This document shows, in pieces, positions 8,984 through 9,033 of a stretch of DNA of 9,033 nt. The stretch's first letter is position 1. Every line of letters starts with the position of its first letter. The notes under the pieces were generated by a model. That model saw only the letters and a program-made list of their open reading frames with translations, had not been told where the DNA came from and did no database searches. Source of the stretch: Collinsella sp. (GTDB lineage Bacteria > Actinomycetota > Coriobacteriia > Coriobacteriales > Coriobacteriaceae); the NCBI GenBank assembly GCA_022728415.1, contig JAIJJM010000063.1:1-9033 (forward strand). Reading direction: 5' to 3'. A program made the position numbers and the translations under genes.

Positions 8984-9033
8984 CCATGCTCACCACCTTG
9001 GCTCGATCAAGCAGGTCATCGGTAAAATACCCC
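8970..9033 (-). CDS. recF: RecF C-terminal end (5' part beyond window)
   Basis: Only the last 21 codons and one base are visible, ending at TAA (8970-8972). The peptide GYFTDDLLDRAKVVSMGETC resembles the end of RecF proteins, where a TTN-like motif is followed by YF and an acidic/Leu stretch leading to a final strand. RecF is the SMC-like ATPase that, with RecO and RecR, loads RecA at gaps. The call rests on this short match together with its place just ahead of dciA-like, gyrB and gyrA, where recF is expected. The frame overlaps the start of the dciA-like gene by 14 bases. Confidence 0.75.
   Translation of the reverse strand, partial: GYFTDDLLDRAKVVSMGETC

Overview
This window reads as core chromosome from a GC-rich actinobacterium, most likely class Coriobacteriia and probably near Collinsella. 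The class-level call is inferred from protein character and gene order; no search was run. All supported genes lie on the minus strand. Read in transcription order (right to left) they are: the end of recF; a DUF721/DciA-like gene; gyrB; gyrA; tRNA-Ile, tRNA-Ala and a second identical tRNA-Ile; a bifunctional-nuclease (BFN/DUF151) gene; a small two-helix membrane protein; an unrecognised acidic protein; and the first 374 codons of typA/bipA.

Right part (8970-9033 and 8420-8983): the recF 3' end overlaps the dciA-like gene by 14 bases. A strong intrinsic terminator (8364-8393) closes that transcript. This is the usual dnaA-dnaN-recF-dciA-gyrB-gyrA neighbourhood, so oriC should lie beyond the right edge, and the genes run in the direction a fork would leave it.

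Middle (3317-8314): gyrB and gyrA encode both subunits of DNA gyrase. Each starts at GTG, four bases after an AGGAGG ribosome-binding site. The 155-base gap between them holds a large imperfect stem-loop. GyrA carries an unusual acidic N-terminal extension of about 70 residues. A strong terminator follows gyrA.

tRNA block (2748-3135): a good sigma-70-type promoter precedes tRNA-Ile(GAT), a perfect 16-bp hairpin, tRNA-Ala(TGC), a second identical tRNA-Ile(GAT) and a terminator. gyrA followed by tRNA-Ile and tRNA-Ala is a known actinobacterial arrangement; the extra tRNA-Ile looks like a local duplication.

Left part (1-2694): bfn, the membrane protein, the acidic protein and typA lie close together on one strand with no obvious terminator between them, so they may form one transcription unit.

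I found no mobile element, CRISPR array or phage gene, and no clear new multi-gene system. The points worth a second look are the acidic GyrA extension, the gyrB-gyrA hairpin, the duplicated tRNA-Ile with its internal hairpin, the structured spacer after gyrA, and the two unrecognised genes between bfn and typA.
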